A stretch of 64,000 bases of DNA, taken from Saprospiraceae bacterium (lineage in GTDB: Bacteria; Bacteroidota; Bacteroidia; Chitinophagales; Saprospiraceae). Position numbers and translations under genes: made by a program. This document shows, in pieces, positions 35,859 through 44,897 of the stretch. The stretch spans positions 62,001-126,000 of the forward strand of contig CATQHI010000013.1 of the NCBI GenBank assembly GCA_958295895.1. The letters run 5' to 3'. Under the pieces are notes generated by a model. The model ran no database searches and had not been told where the DNA came from. It saw only the letters and a program-made list of their open reading frames with translations. Position 1 is the first letter of the stretch. Each line of letters opens with the position of its first letter.

Positions 35859-36880
35859 GCGACGGCGAAGCTTGGGTCTACGTGGGTGGTGATGAAGCTG
35901 CGCAGCTCCCCGACCGTGACCCACTCGGTGTTGGTGCCGGAGTTGTAGCTAAAGCCGTTGTCGACGAGCTCGGCACCAAATTCCTCCTTAAACGCTTCCA
36001 GGTCCCAATTGGGTACGGAGGGCAGGATGGCGTAGTACTTGCCCATGTCGTAGGTGTAGAAGGAATCCGAGGGGGTGATCATCTCCTCGTGGATCTTCTC
36101 GCCGGGGCGGATACCGATCACGCGCTGCTCCACCTCGGGAGCGATGGCCTCGGCTACGTCCGTGATGCGGTAACTGGGAATTTTGGGAATGAAAATCTCG
36201 CCACCCCAGGCATTAGCCAGGGCATGAAAGACCATATCGACCCCACCGTCGAGGCTGATGTTGAAGCGCGTCATGCGCGGATCGGTGATGGGCAGGTAGG
36301 CCTCTTCCCGCTTTTTGAGGAAGAAGGGGATGACCGAGCCATTAGAGCCCATGACGTTACCGTAGCGAACCACGGAGAAGCGAATGGGATTTTTGCCCTT
36401 GATGTTGTTGGCCGCGATGAAGAGCTTATCGCTGGTCAGTTTCGTGGCTCCGTACAGATTGATGGGTGCGCAGGCCTTATCGGTGCTGAGCGCTACGACG
36501 CGCTGTACGCCCGCTTCCAGGGAGGCGTAGATGACGTTTTCCGCCCCACCGACGTTGGTCTTGATGCACTCCGAAGGATTATACTCGGCCAGGTGTACAT
36601 GCTTCATCGCCGCGGCGTGGATCACGTAGTCGATACTCTGCATAGCGCGTACCAGCCGCTCGCGGTCGCGTACATCACCAATAAAGAAGCGGATGGCGGG
36701 GTACTGCTTGGTGGGGTACTCCTGGGCCATGACGAATTGCTTCTGTTCGTCGCGGCTGAAGATGACTAGGCGGCGGACGCCGGGCCACTCGGCGAAGATG
36801 CGGCGGGTGAGGGCCTTGCCTAGTGAGCCGGTGCCACCGGTGATGAAGACGGATTTTCCGTTGAGATCTAGCTTTTCCAC
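35855..36880 (-). CDS. pseB: UDP-N-acetylglucosamine 4,6-dehydratase (inverting)
   Basis: 341 residues starting with GTG 36880 (MEKLDLNGKSVFITGG). SDR fold: GGTGSLGKALTRRIF, RDEQKQFVMAQ, AAAMKHVHLAEYNP, STDKACAPINLYGATK with the catalytic lysine pair. The inverting 4,6-dehydratase/5-epimerase makes the first intermediate of pseudaminic acid. It heads the pse operon and is preceded eight bases upstream by an exact TACCTTTG -7 element, so its transcript is probably leaderless or nearly so. Confidence 0.93.
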   Translation of the reverse strand: MEKLDLNGKSVFITGGTGSLGKALTRRIFAEWPGVRRLVIFSRDEQKQFVMAQEYPTKQYPAIRFFIGDVRDRERLVRAMQSIDYVIHAAAMKHVHLAEYNPSECIKTNVGGAENVIYASLEAGVQRVVALSTDKACAPINLYGATKLTSDKLFIAANNIKGKNPIRFSVVRYGNVMGSNGSVIPFFLKKREEAYLPITDPRMTRFNISLDGGVDMVFHALANAWGGEIFIPKIPSYRITDVAEAIAPEVEQRVIGIRPGEKIHEEMITPSDSFYTYDMGKYYAILPSVPNWDLEAFKEEFGAELVDNGFSYNSGTNTEWVTVGELRSFITTHVDPSFAVA

Positions 36881-36888
36881 AGAGTGGA

Positions 36889-36920
36889 CAAAGGTACGTG
36901 CAATTACGGCATGGGAAAAA
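36889..36920 (-). promoter_or_regulatory. Promoter of the pse operon
   Basis: On the minus strand TACCTTTG (36896-36889) is an exact -7 match. A T-rich stretch (36916-36920), resembling the -33 TTTG, lies at about 19 bases spacing. The GTG of pseB begins eight bases after the -7 element. It sits in the 104-base gap separating pseB from the upstream glycosyltransferase, in which nothing else was seen. Confidence 0.6.
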
Positions 36921-36984
36921 CCTTCCCCTACTGCTTCACAAAACGCTGTAGTCCATAGCGATCGCCCCGGTAGGCTCGGGGTTA

Positions 36985-38241
36985 CTACCCCTCCGCCCCG
37001 TGCCGGTTTATACTTCCCACGGACTGACTCTCTAGATACTGAGCTATCTCCCTTAGGTCAGCCGACCAGGGTAGCTTACCGTTACCCTCCCGCCAACTCT
37101 GATAGCAGCCTAGCAGCCACTCGGGGCTCATCCCGTCGGCGTACACCCGGCCGGACCGAGTGCCCTCCACGATCTGGCGAAGCTCGGGGTCGTCGGGCCC
37201 GTTGACCAGTGCCAGAATGGGGCGGCCGGCGGAGAGATAGTCGTATAGCTTGGCGGTTAGTACGCCGTAGTAGCCGGGGGCGGACCAATTAAGCAGTAAC
37301 AGCATCTGCGCCTCCATCTGAAGTTTCTGCGCGGTCGCAGGTGCAACGTACGCTCGGGTGTTGCAATGAATTTCGGGATGCAGCCCGGTGAGCCACTCCG
37401 CCCAGAGTCCGGCATCTTTACCGCGGTAGACAAGCTCGATATCAGTAGGCCGCATGTGGCCCCTACCCACCAGGGTATTGAGGGTGGTGACCAGGGGGCG
37501 GATGCTCTGCAGGCGTTCGTAGAGGCTACCGGTGTAGACGATGGTGAAGCGTTCGGTCTGCGGGGCGGTGGTGGCGGGGGGCAGGCTGAACAGTCGGTTG
37601 CGGCGCACGGCGGCCTTCTTGTTGAGCTGTCGCAGGTAAGCGACCTGCCCCTCCGAGACCCCCCACACCTCATCTGCCGTAGCGATCACGCGCCGGGCCC
37701 ACCACCGCTGTAGGGCGGGCCACCAGACATCGCGCCGTACGGGGTCGGCATGCAGGTCGCGGAAATCGGCAATCCAGTGCAGACGCGGGTAGCGTCGCTT
37801 GAGCCGGCGGGCCACCAGATGATCCGACCAGGGGCGGAAGGAAGAAAAAATGGTAGTGATCCCCTGCGTCTCGATGAGTCGGACGGCCTCGCGGTAGGCC
37901 TGCCAGCGGTAGACGGGCCCGCCGTCGTCCGTCAGGTAAAGGAAAGGAAAGGACTGTCGGATACGCAGTAGTGGAGCGCTCACCCGCCGGCGGTAGCTAT
38001 TGTGGGGCAGGGTGTGGGCCGGGCCGGGGCCGCCGACCAGGGCGCGCAGGTCGCGGGCGGGCAGGGCTATAACCTCTAAGCCCGGTAGATCGGTACCGTC
38101 GAAGTTGCGATCGTTGCGAATGACGTACACCCGATCATAGTGTTGTCGGGCCCAGAAAGCAAGGTGACCAAGCCGCCGTCCGGCAACGGCGGGGCGCGGC
38201 GGAAAGTAGTTCGCAAGGAAAAGGATGTTATCCGGCGGCAA
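36985..38241 (-). CDS. Glycosyltransferase, GT-B (GT4-like)
   Basis: 418 residues. The N-terminal ILFLANYFPPRPAVAGRRLG is a typical GT4 acceptor-site loop; the nucleotide-binding half contains FTIVYTGSLYERLQSIRPL and KLYDYLSAGRPILALVNGPD. A DFRDLHADP motif resembles transferases that begin with a surface-polysaccharide lipid carrier. Sugar and acceptor unknown. It is the last gene before the pse operon promoter. Confidence 0.8.
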   Translation of the reverse strand: MPPDNILFLANYFPPRPAVAGRRLGHLAFWARQHYDRVYVIRNDRNFDGTDLPGLEVIALPARDLRALVGGPGPAHTLPHNSYRRRVSAPLLRIRQSFPFLYLTDDGGPVYRWQAYREAVRLIETQGITTIFSSFRPWSDHLVARRLKRRYPRLHWIADFRDLHADPVRRDVWWPALQRWWARRVIATADEVWGVSEGQVAYLRQLNKKAAVRRNRLFSLPPATTAPQTERFTIVYTGSLYERLQSIRPLVTTLNTLVGRGHMRPTDIELVYRGKDAGLWAEWLTGLHPEIHCNTRAYVAPATAQKLQMEAQMLLLLNWSAPGYYGVLTAKLYDYLSAGRPILALVNGPDDPELRQIVEGTRSGRVYADGMSPEWLLGCYQSWREGNGKLPWSADLREIAQYLESQSVGSINRHGAEG

Positions 38242-38256
38242 CGTTAGAGCTTTATA

Positions 38257-39660
38257 CTAGTCCGAATGCTGAGATACGACAGTCACCCCACTACGGTTCC
38301 CGAGGGAGCCGAACCACCTATCCCCCTCCGTCCCGATACGTCGATCGTAGGAGGCGTCGTAAAGGTAGTTATCGGTTTGCGCGTTGAGCGGGCTCACGCG
38401 GCACACACTCTGGCCGCAGCGATCGATCTGCCAGTACTGCCGCTGCACGGACTCGCTATACGCCGCACTCTGACCGCTCAACAACTGCTGCCACGCCCTA
38501 CCCGGTGGAGCCGTCAGAACGATGCGTTCCCAGGAGCTTCTAACCGCCCCATCGCGGCGTCGGTCGATACTCGTACGGCCCAGTGTACTGACCAGGGCAA
38601 AGAGTAGTACGAGAAGAGCCGATTGCCAAACGGATAGTGCGTAGCGCGGTCGGCTGGCTACGAGTACCGCGAGTAGAAGAGCCACCGGTATGATCTGCCA
38701 GTCCGCAATTCCCTTTGGGAAGCTCTCCCCCCGCGTCGCTAGTAGTACCGGAGCAAAACTTACGAAGGGTAGTAATAGAGTGCCCGATCCTAAAATAAAG
38801 AAGTTCCTTTGGCTGAGCGTCACCCGCGGCAGGGCACTGCTTCCCAACAGCACGAGGGGTAACAGGGCCGTGGAGGACAACCAACTTAGCCAGGTGAATA
38901 GCCCGGTCGCTAGTACAAGCGCTAAGCTTTCGGGCAGTGAGTGTGTGGAGGTCTGATAGAGTTCCGCCCGTACCCAATTTCCCGGAGCAGCTAGGGCTAC
39001 ACTCGCTGCGATAAGTGCCGCTACCCATAGAATACGACTATCCGAGCGTAGCAGAAACTTCGGACGGTAGGCTACTAATCCAATCAGTAAACCTCCACAC
39101 TGCACCAGGCTGATCTCATTAGTTCCTACAGCAAATACGACAGCTACCGCCGCCCATCCTATCCTGCCCCTACACAGTAACCCGGCAAGTAGCAGGGTAG
39201 CCACCAGACCGGTCTGGTAGATTAGCAGGCCCGTAAGTCGGTACAGACTATCGTAAGGATTACTTAGGTTGCTTACGTACAGCGCCAGTACGGCCAGCGT
39301 AATTACTACATGCGTACGGACCCCGGTACGAAATGCCCCACTCACGCAGTAGTAAATAGCGCCGCCAAGCAGCAGGTGCAAGGCGGCAAATAGACAGCGG
39401 GCCACCGGTAGGCTATACCAGTAGTGTGTCGTACTCAGCAGAGCGGTACTCGTGTACCTTCCCATGGTGGTACGGTACCAGTCTAGCTGCTGCCCCCAGT
39501 AACTAAATCCCTCGTATCGCCCACCCCAGTTGCTGATCCAGTCTACGGCGTGGGTACCTACGGGGTGCCAGTACGCGCACAGCAACAGAAAGGGCAGCAC
39601 GGCAACTAGCGAAGCGATAGCCAGCGCCCATCCCAGTACAGAGAAGTTAGGTAGCCGCAC
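38257..39660 (-). CDS. Polytopic membrane protein, probable GT-C glycosyltransferase
   Basis: 467 residues from GTG 39660 (MRLPNFSVLGWALAIASLVA), overlapping the DUF2304 stop by 14 bases; earlier in-frame starts would lie deep in that gene. It has about ten membrane helices and a C-terminal extracytoplasmic tail of about 110 residues with a CGQSVC cysteine pair. Loop GRYEGFSYWGQQLDWYRTTM and GRYTSTALLS recall DUF6056/GT-C-like proteins. Following GT2 and DUF2304 genes, it is likely the lipid-sugar-dependent transferase of a Gtr-like triad. Assignment by context. Confidence 0.55.
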   Translation of the reverse strand: MRLPNFSVLGWALAIASLVAVLPFLLLCAYWHPVGTHAVDWISNWGGRYEGFSYWGQQLDWYRTTMGRYTSTALLSTTHYWYSLPVARCLFAALHLLLGGAIYYCVSGAFRTGVRTHVVITLAVLALYVSNLSNPYDSLYRLTGLLIYQTGLVATLLLAGLLCRGRIGWAAVAVVFAVGTNEISLVQCGGLLIGLVAYRPKFLLRSDSRILWVAALIAASVALAAPGNWVRAELYQTSTHSLPESLALVLATGLFTWLSWLSSTALLPLVLLGSSALPRVTLSQRNFFILGSGTLLLPFVSFAPVLLATRGESFPKGIADWQIIPVALLLAVLVASRPRYALSVWQSALLVLLFALVSTLGRTSIDRRRDGAVRSSWERIVLTAPPGRAWQQLLSGQSAAYSESVQRQYWQIDRCGQSVCRVSPLNAQTDNYLYDASYDRRIGTEGDRWFGSLGNRSGVTVVSQHSD

Positions 39661-39988
39661 CGCCCCGCCGTACCTGCTCCTGTAATAGACTGATCTCCCG
39701 AAATAATACGGTGTGTTCCTCCTCGATCTTGCGGAACCGTCCGTAGACCACCGCAAAAATGCCGCAGAGGAATATAACCGTAGTGTACAGGAGCAAATCC
39801 GTACCCCGTTCCACCCCAAGCCGATTAGCAACCAGCGTAGTAAGGTCCGGAGCGTACACCGCAATGCAACCAGTTAGTAGCACGAGCCCCAGTAAGACCA
39901 CAGCCCCGAGTTGGTACCGGACCAGTTTAAGGTAGATCAAAGCAATGGCCCCCAGGGCAGCAAATAGCAGGAGTTGAATTGGTGTCAT
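39647..39988 (-). CDS. DUF2304 domain membrane protein
   Basis: 113 residues with three membrane helices, then a short cytoplasmic coiled coil (YGRFRKIEEEHTVLFREISL). Size, topology and position after a DPM1-like GT2 gene fit the DUF2304 family, which may act with that enzyme in flipping or presenting polyprenyl-phosphate sugar. Four bases separate it from the GT2 gene. Confidence 0.75.
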   Translation of the reverse strand: MTPIQLLLFAALGAIALIYLKLVRYQLGAVVLLGLVLLTGCIAVYAPDLTTLVANRLGVERGTDLLLYTTVIFLCGIFAVVYGRFRKIEEEHTVLFREISLLQEQVRRGGAAT

Positions 39989-39992
39989 GACG

Positions 39993-40676
39993 CTAGCGGT
40001 AGATCAAGCGAAGCAGTATATCAGTGGCGATGCGTAGTGCATTCCACGATGACTGCCCCTTACGGCGGGAGTATGCGGTGTAAACTACGGCTACCGGTAT
40101 TTCTTTCCAGCTCAGCCCGTGGTGCCTCAGTTGCCAGAGCAGCTCGGTGGCGTAGGCCATACGGTTCTCCCGTAGGTTGATGCATTGTATCGCCCGCCGG
40201 TTCATGGCACGTAGGCCAATGTGGGCATCCGTCATCCACACCCCCGTTGATAGTCCGTTAAACACCTTACCTAAGATGAGTATCCCCCGGCGAAAAGAGG
40301 GAATGAGCGCCCGATTGTCCGCCCTTATGAACCGACTTCCGAATACCACGTCCGCTTCCCCCCGTTGCATTTCGTCAAGCAACGCATCCACCGCCTCCGG
40401 CGGGTGCTGACCGTCGGCATCAAAGTGGACCGCAAAGCGGTAGCCCTCCCGCCGGGCATATTCCATACCGGTTTGCAGCGCAGCTCCCTGCCCTAGGTTC
40501 AACGTATGCCGTACCACGGTGGTCGCCAGGTCACTGACCAGCTCGGGGACTGGATCGGAGGACCCATCATCTACGAGTAGGATGTCGTGGTTCAGCGGTC
40601 GAAGCCCCTCCAGCGTCGATCGTAGTACGCTAGCGGCTTCGTTATAGACCGGTACGATCACCAGCACCTCAGACAC
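39993..40676 (-). CDS. Polyprenyl-phosphate sugar transferase (GT2, DPM1-like)
   Basis: 227 residues from GTG 40676 (MSEVLVIVPVYNEAASVL). GT-A signature: ILLVDDGSSDP, NLGQGAALQTGMEYA, HFDADGQHPPE and FGSRFI. No C-terminal membrane helices, as in DPM1-like enzymes that charge a polyprenyl phosphate with one sugar. The start overlaps the previous GT4 stop by eight bases. Confidence 0.88.
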   Translation of the reverse strand: MSEVLVIVPVYNEAASVLRSTLEGLRPLNHDILLVDDGSSDPVPELVSDLATTVVRHTLNLGQGAALQTGMEYARREGYRFAVHFDADGQHPPEAVDALLDEMQRGEADVVFGSRFIRADNRALIPSFRRGILILGKVFNGLSTGVWMTDAHIGLRAMNRRAIQCINLRENRMAYATELLWQLRHHGLSWKEIPVAVVYTAYSRRKGQSSWNALRIATDILLRLIYR

Positions 40677-41805
40677 GCCGTAGATTCATCTGGTGAATAA
40701 GCTGAAGGTAGTGGTCCACGATGACGGGCTCGGCGAAGCGGGTGACGGCCATTTGTCGACCTGCCTTCCCCATCTGCGCGCGTGCCTCCGGACTGCTACG
40801 AATAATCTTTTCAATACCGGCGGCTAGACTCTCCGCATCCTGAACAGCAATTAGGTAGCCGTTGACACCATCATCTATAGTATCCCGGCAGCCGGGCACG
40901 TCAGAGGCCACCAGCGGTTTACCCATCGCCATCCCCTCCAGCATTACGCGGGGCAGCCCCTCCCGGTAGGAGGGCAGCACGACGGCGGTAGCCCGCGCGA
41001 TGTAGGGGCGAGTGTCGGATACCTGGCCGTGGTATACAATGTCCCCACTCTCCTCCCACAACTTGACCATCGAAGAAGGCACGCCGGAGGGGTTGCCGTC
41101 ATCCAACCCACCCACGATATGGAAGGTCACCTCGGGATGGCGGCGGCGGATGCTACGTGCCGCCTCGTGAAATTCCATGACCCCCTTGTCGTAGAGCAGC
41201 CGGCCGATGAACAGAAAGCTCAGGGGGGCGGCCTCCGCAGCGCCATCAGGCGCAAACTTATCCGTGTCGATGCCCGAACCGGGGATGACCCCCGAGCGAT
41301 CCGACGGGACAAGACCGCTATCCAGGAACAGCCGACGATCGTCCGCATTCTGAAAGTAGGTCCAGTGGGCGGAGCGTAGGGCCCGCCGGTAGAGCTGCTT
41401 GACTACGCGATTGACCAACCCCGGTGTGATGAAAACGTATCCCAGTCCGGTCAGGGTGCTGATGTTCTTTACCCCGACCAGCTTGGCGGCCAGAGAGCCG
41501 TAGATGACCGGCTTGATCGTGTAGTGGAGCACTACGTCTACCCGGGACTTACGGTAGATACGTGCTAACTCCAGCAACAGGGCAGCATCCTGGGCGGGAT
41601 TGGTACCCTTCCGGCTCAGTCTATTTACCGGTACGTAGGTGGCGCCGAATTCCGATTCCAGTCGGTCGGAGTATTCATCGGGCGGGGCAATGGCAATGAC
41701 CCGCGCCCCCTGCTGCACCATTGCACGCACAAGCCCCCCCCGAAAATTATAGATATTCCAGCTTGTGTTGACTACGATAGCAACGGTGATACCCCGCAGT
41801 TTCAT
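40669..41805 (-). CDS. Glycosyltransferase family 4
   Basis: 378 residues from ATG 41805 (MKLRGITVAIVVNTSWNIYN); a longer frame from 41970 would overlap the deacetylase gene by 169 bases and was rejected. N-terminal domain with FRGGLVRAMV and NISTLTGLGYVF, typical of GT4 enzymes such as PglA/CapM. Nucleotide half: LSFLFIGRLLYDKGVMEF and the E-x7-E motif REGLPRVMLEGMAMGKP. Its start overlaps the deacetylase stop by four bases. Confidence 0.88.
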   Translation of the reverse strand: MKLRGITVAIVVNTSWNIYNFRGGLVRAMVQQGARVIAIAPPDEYSDRLESEFGATYVPVNRLSRKGTNPAQDAALLLELARIYRKSRVDVVLHYTIKPVIYGSLAAKLVGVKNISTLTGLGYVFITPGLVNRVVKQLYRRALRSAHWTYFQNADDRRLFLDSGLVPSDRSGVIPGSGIDTDKFAPDGAAEAAPLSFLFIGRLLYDKGVMEFHEAARSIRRRHPEVTFHIVGGLDDGNPSGVPSSMVKLWEESGDIVYHGQVSDTRPYIARATAVVLPSYREGLPRVMLEGMAMGKPLVASDVPGCRDTIDDGVNGYLIAVQDAESLAAGIEKIIRSSPEARAQMGKAGRQMAVTRFAEPVIVDHYLQLIHQMNLRRV

Positions 41806-42812
41806 CGGGGCACCAGCCTCTGTGGGGGAGTGATCTTTTGTATAAACGATTCCATGGAGTGGCTCTCCCATTCGTAACGCTGGTTTAACTGGTGGTACTG
41901 GTTTAGTATTCGGACGAGACCGGCCAAATTCCGGGCGGGGTCGGTCGCTAAATTGTGGGGATGCCACCACAGGTGATAGTGCCGCTGGTTGCGCGCTGCC
42001 TGCTGCATCTCCCGTAGAATACGGCGGATTTTGAATTCCTGCCCGCCGTAGCCGTCGATGCGCTTCACGTAAGGACGCAGGAACCGACTAGCCGGCACCT
42101 CGTACAACTGATCCACTGAGTTGATGCCGGCGAAGGAGGTGCTGCTGCTGCTGAGCGGCAGGTAGTTATCGACGAGTCGTACCGTCCGTTGGGTAAGGGA
42201 AGTATCCCTGCCCGACCGTGTACGCCAAAACCAACTCCCGGGATTAGTCCTGTACGTAGTAAACCCCTGACCGGAAAGGGCGGCCAGGTAATCACTTCGG
42301 TACTGGTTGCGGGGGAAGACCAGGCTGTGCATCTCGGTAAAGCCCCGCCGCCGGGCTAGGCCCTGAGCTGCCGCCAAATCATCGACAAAACTACCGAGTT
42401 GTTGCCCCTCCTCCAGACAGTAGTAGTGCCCAAAGGTGTGGCTACCGATGGACTGCCCCGCCGTGGCGGCGATGCGGTCGATCAGGCTCGGGGCGTAATG
42501 GTAGGGATCTTCTTCCTCATTAGTCCCCAGGCTGGGCAGCAGCCGGTAAGGATTCAGACGGGGATCCGTGTAGGCGGGCCGGCTGGGGGGCAAATGAGCC
42601 ATCAACTCCTCCCGATCGCGGGCAAAGAGCATCCCCACCGTAGCCCAGGTGGCGCGGATGCCGTATTCGGTAAAGAGGTCTAGCGTGGTGGGGATGAGGA
42701 CACGCGCACGGTCGAAATAAGCGCGGCTTCGATCGGTAAGCTCCGTATGGTCGAACACCCCCCAGTGCAGCTCGAAGTCGAGCGAGATGATGAAGGCACC
42801 GGGCTTACTCAC
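41802..42812 (-). CDS. Polysaccharide deacetylase family protein (NodB-like)
   Basis: 336 residues. Start ISLDFELHWGVFDH supplies the catalytic Asp and metal Asp; SIGSHTFGHYYC gives the metal-binding His pair; HYHLWWHPHNLATDP provides the C-terminal His. It has no signal peptide, so action on a cytoplasmic lipid-linked intermediate is possible. It overlaps the Wzy-like gene by eight bases. Confidence 0.85.
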   Translation of the reverse strand: MSKPGAFIISLDFELHWGVFDHTELTDRSRAYFDRARVLIPTTLDLFTEYGIRATWATVGMLFARDREELMAHLPPSRPAYTDPRLNPYRLLPSLGTNEEEDPYHYAPSLIDRIAATAGQSIGSHTFGHYYCLEEGQQLGSFVDDLAAAQGLARRRGFTEMHSLVFPRNQYRSDYLAALSGQGFTTYRTNPGSWFWRTRSGRDTSLTQRTVRLVDNYLPLSSSSTSFAGINSVDQLYEVPASRFLRPYVKRIDGYGGQEFKIRRILREMQQAARNQRHYHLWWHPHNLATDPARNLAGLVRILNQYHQLNQRYEWESHSMESFIQKITPPQRLVPR

Positions 42813-43965
42813 CGATGACGATTTTACGTTCCGTGCGGTAGGCGTAGTCGGCGTAGGCTAGGAGTACAAGTACGAATAGGTAAGTGACCTGCGACTTTTG
42901 GCGGATGGCAATGCCCATGTTGGAGCTGATCTGGGCCAGGGCAATACTGACTACAAAGAAGGTGGTCAGAGCCATCTTTACCATCCAGGGGGCCTGCACG
43001 ATGAACTTAAGGAAGCGAGGACTGAAGCAACGTAAGAACAGAATTAGGTAGATCAGATTTTCGACCGACACGATCAGTCCCAGCGCGTTGGGCGAATCGA
43101 CAAACAGCGGTCGGAACAGGAAGGTGAACAGCTTCATGGGCTGGGAGTAGTTGTCGATGTCTACGGCGGAATTAGCCTTTTTAAGGTCGGAGGTGCGCTT
43201 TTCGGACCACTCCGTGATGGCATCGGCGTCCGAGGCGTCTACCCCTACGTAGGCGAATGTCTGCTGGAACAGGGGCCCCAGGGCAGCCAGGGCCACCGCT
43301 ACGATGACTACCTTTTGCCAGTTTTTGATGCCCTTATTGCTAAATAGGGCAGCGAGTACAGCAGCACCACAGATGGCCGCCATAATGTGGGCCCGTACAT
43401 GAAGCACGATAATGGCCCCAATGGCCACCCAGATCAAGCGACGGTCAAACCGATTGAGGCCGTAGAAAAGCATCCCCATACCAGCAAGAATTACTGACCC
43501 CTTACCCAGTGAAGCACTGTAGAAATGCGCGATGGGCAAGAAAAAAAGCAGTAGGATAGCATCGACCCCGAAGAGCTTATGACGGAAGGTAGTACGTTCG
43601 GCTACGAGAAGATAGAGAAAAAAGAAACCTACGAAGCCGAAAAAGCCAAACATAAACATGGACGCCACGTAACTGAACCCTAACCCATTGATGAAGGGAT
43701 AGGCCAAAAACTCGACGAAGGGTGTACCGAAGGCGTAGAAATCCCACCACGTCTCGCCCCGAAAATAGTTGAACGTGTTACGGTAGTAGGCCTTGGAGTC
43801 AGAAGCGTTGGAGAGGGCCCATACGTAATAGACTAGGGAGAAAAATGTATGGTAGGCAAACAGACCCCAGATGGCCCCCTTGCCGTGGCGAATTTGGTCG
43901 GCATGCCCGTTGATGAGCAAACCGGCCGCAAGAACGATCAGGAAGAGCGATACGACGAGGGTCAT
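42805..43965 (-). CDS. Polytopic membrane protein, candidate Wzy/EpsG-like polymerase
   Basis: 386 residues and about ten helices with a large periplasmic loop near residues 230-275 (VDASDADAITEWSEKRTSD and following). Such topology within a Wzx-containing locus suggests the repeat-unit polymerase. Sequence conservation of Wzy is poor, so the call rests on topology and context. It ends overlapping the deacetylase start and begins on the last base of the GNAT gene. Confidence 0.6.
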   Translation of the reverse strand: MTLVVSLFLIVLAAGLLINGHADQIRHGKGAIWGLFAYHTFFSLVYYVWALSNASDSKAYYRNTFNYFRGETWWDFYAFGTPFVEFLAYPFINGLGFSYVASMFMFGFFGFVGFFFLYLLVAERTTFRHKLFGVDAILLLFFLPIAHFYSASLGKGSVILAGMGMLFYGLNRFDRRLIWVAIGAIIVLHVRAHIMAAICGAAVLAALFSNKGIKNWQKVVIVAVALAALGPLFQQTFAYVGVDASDADAITEWSEKRTSDLKKANSAVDIDNYSQPMKLFTFLFRPLFVDSPNALGLIVSVENLIYLILFLRCFSPRFLKFIVQAPWMVKMALTTFFVVSIALAQISSNMGIAIRQKSQVTYLFVLVLLAYADYAYRTERKIVIGE

Positions 43966-44897
43966 CAGAAAAGTTCTAGATCACCAAGCGTATAGTGCCA
44001 TGACGGCAATGCCACAGGATCAGCGAGGTTAAGACTACGAAACGTCAGGTTGAGGCCCAGCGGGAGCGCGGGGGTGAAATACCAGGGTAGCCAGGCAGCA
44101 GGTGCCGCAGTGACCACAGCGGGTTTAACGCGACGTAGTAGCCGACTGAGTGCCGCCCGCGCTAGCCCCTCGCTACCCGGTCTTACCAGGTCATGTACGA
44201 TGCGTAGCTCCTGGCCCATGCGCTGTTCTCGTAGGTAGTATACGATACAAAACTCAGTGGGTAAGGTAAGGGCAGCGTAATTCCGCACCGGGCAGTCAGC
44301 ATACCGCCACCGTAGGATAGCCGGAGTGACTGGTGTGCGCCACGTCCCGACCTCAGTTGTCGGCTTGGGTAGGCTTGCAAAATCATCCTTACTTGCCAGC
44401 CTGATTTGTAGTGGTGGTCTGTAGGGTCGCGAGAGTAAGAGGTGCCCGAGCATGTTGATCGGTGAATAGGGGGCTAGGCACAGGGGCACCTTTCCGAGCT
44501 CACGCCAGCCCATCTTGAGGTAGCCAGGCCTGCTCTGCTCGTTCGGAGTGTTGAAAATGAAGTCGTCACCCGCCGCCTCGCACTGCTCGATCAGCCGTAG
44601 GGTCAACTTCTTAAAAACACCCTGGCCACGATAGTCCGGGTGCGTAGCGGTGTCTACCGCGCGGAGCGCCCGGTAGGTGCGGCTCCCTTCCACCCACTGC
44701 CACCGCATAAATGCACGCACTCCAACTACTCGGTCCCGGTCAACGGCTAAAAGTACCGGAGAGGGCCCGAAGGGGTTATGCACGTGTTTCCACCGCCAGA
44801 ACTCGATGCTCTTTTGTGTACTCTCGTTGCCCAAGCTTTGTTGGAGTAGATCGATGATCTGTGCCTCATCCGCTACCGTCGCCTCCCGAAACATCAT
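43965..44897 (-). CDS. GNAT family N-acetyltransferase
   Basis: 310 residues. The N-terminal half is a GNAT domain (MMFREATVADEAQIIDLLQQ, VVGVRAFMRWQWV, and acetyl-CoA motif THPDYRGQGVFKKLTLRLI). The C-terminal half resembles a second, degenerate acetyltransferase fold. Probably acetylates an amino sugar of the polymer. It overlaps the upstream GT4 stop by four bases (ATGATG start). Confidence 0.8.
   Translation of the reverse strand: MMFREATVADEAQIIDLLQQSLGNESTQKSIEFWRWKHVHNPFGPSPVLLAVDRDRVVGVRAFMRWQWVEGSRTYRALRAVDTATHPDYRGQGVFKKLTLRLIEQCEAAGDDFIFNTPNEQSRPGYLKMGWRELGKVPLCLAPYSPINMLGHLLLSRPYRPPLQIRLASKDDFASLPKPTTEVGTWRTPVTPAILRWRYADCPVRNYAALTLPTEFCIVYYLREQRMGQELRIVHDLVRPGSEGLARAALSRLLRRVKPAVVTAAPAAWLPWYFTPALPLGLNLTFRSLNLADPVALPSWHYTLGDLELF

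Noticed and set aside
35882-36769. 295-codon + strand open frame opposite pseB
   Set aside because: Antisense shadow of a strongly conserved gene; composition is typical of a mirrored frame.
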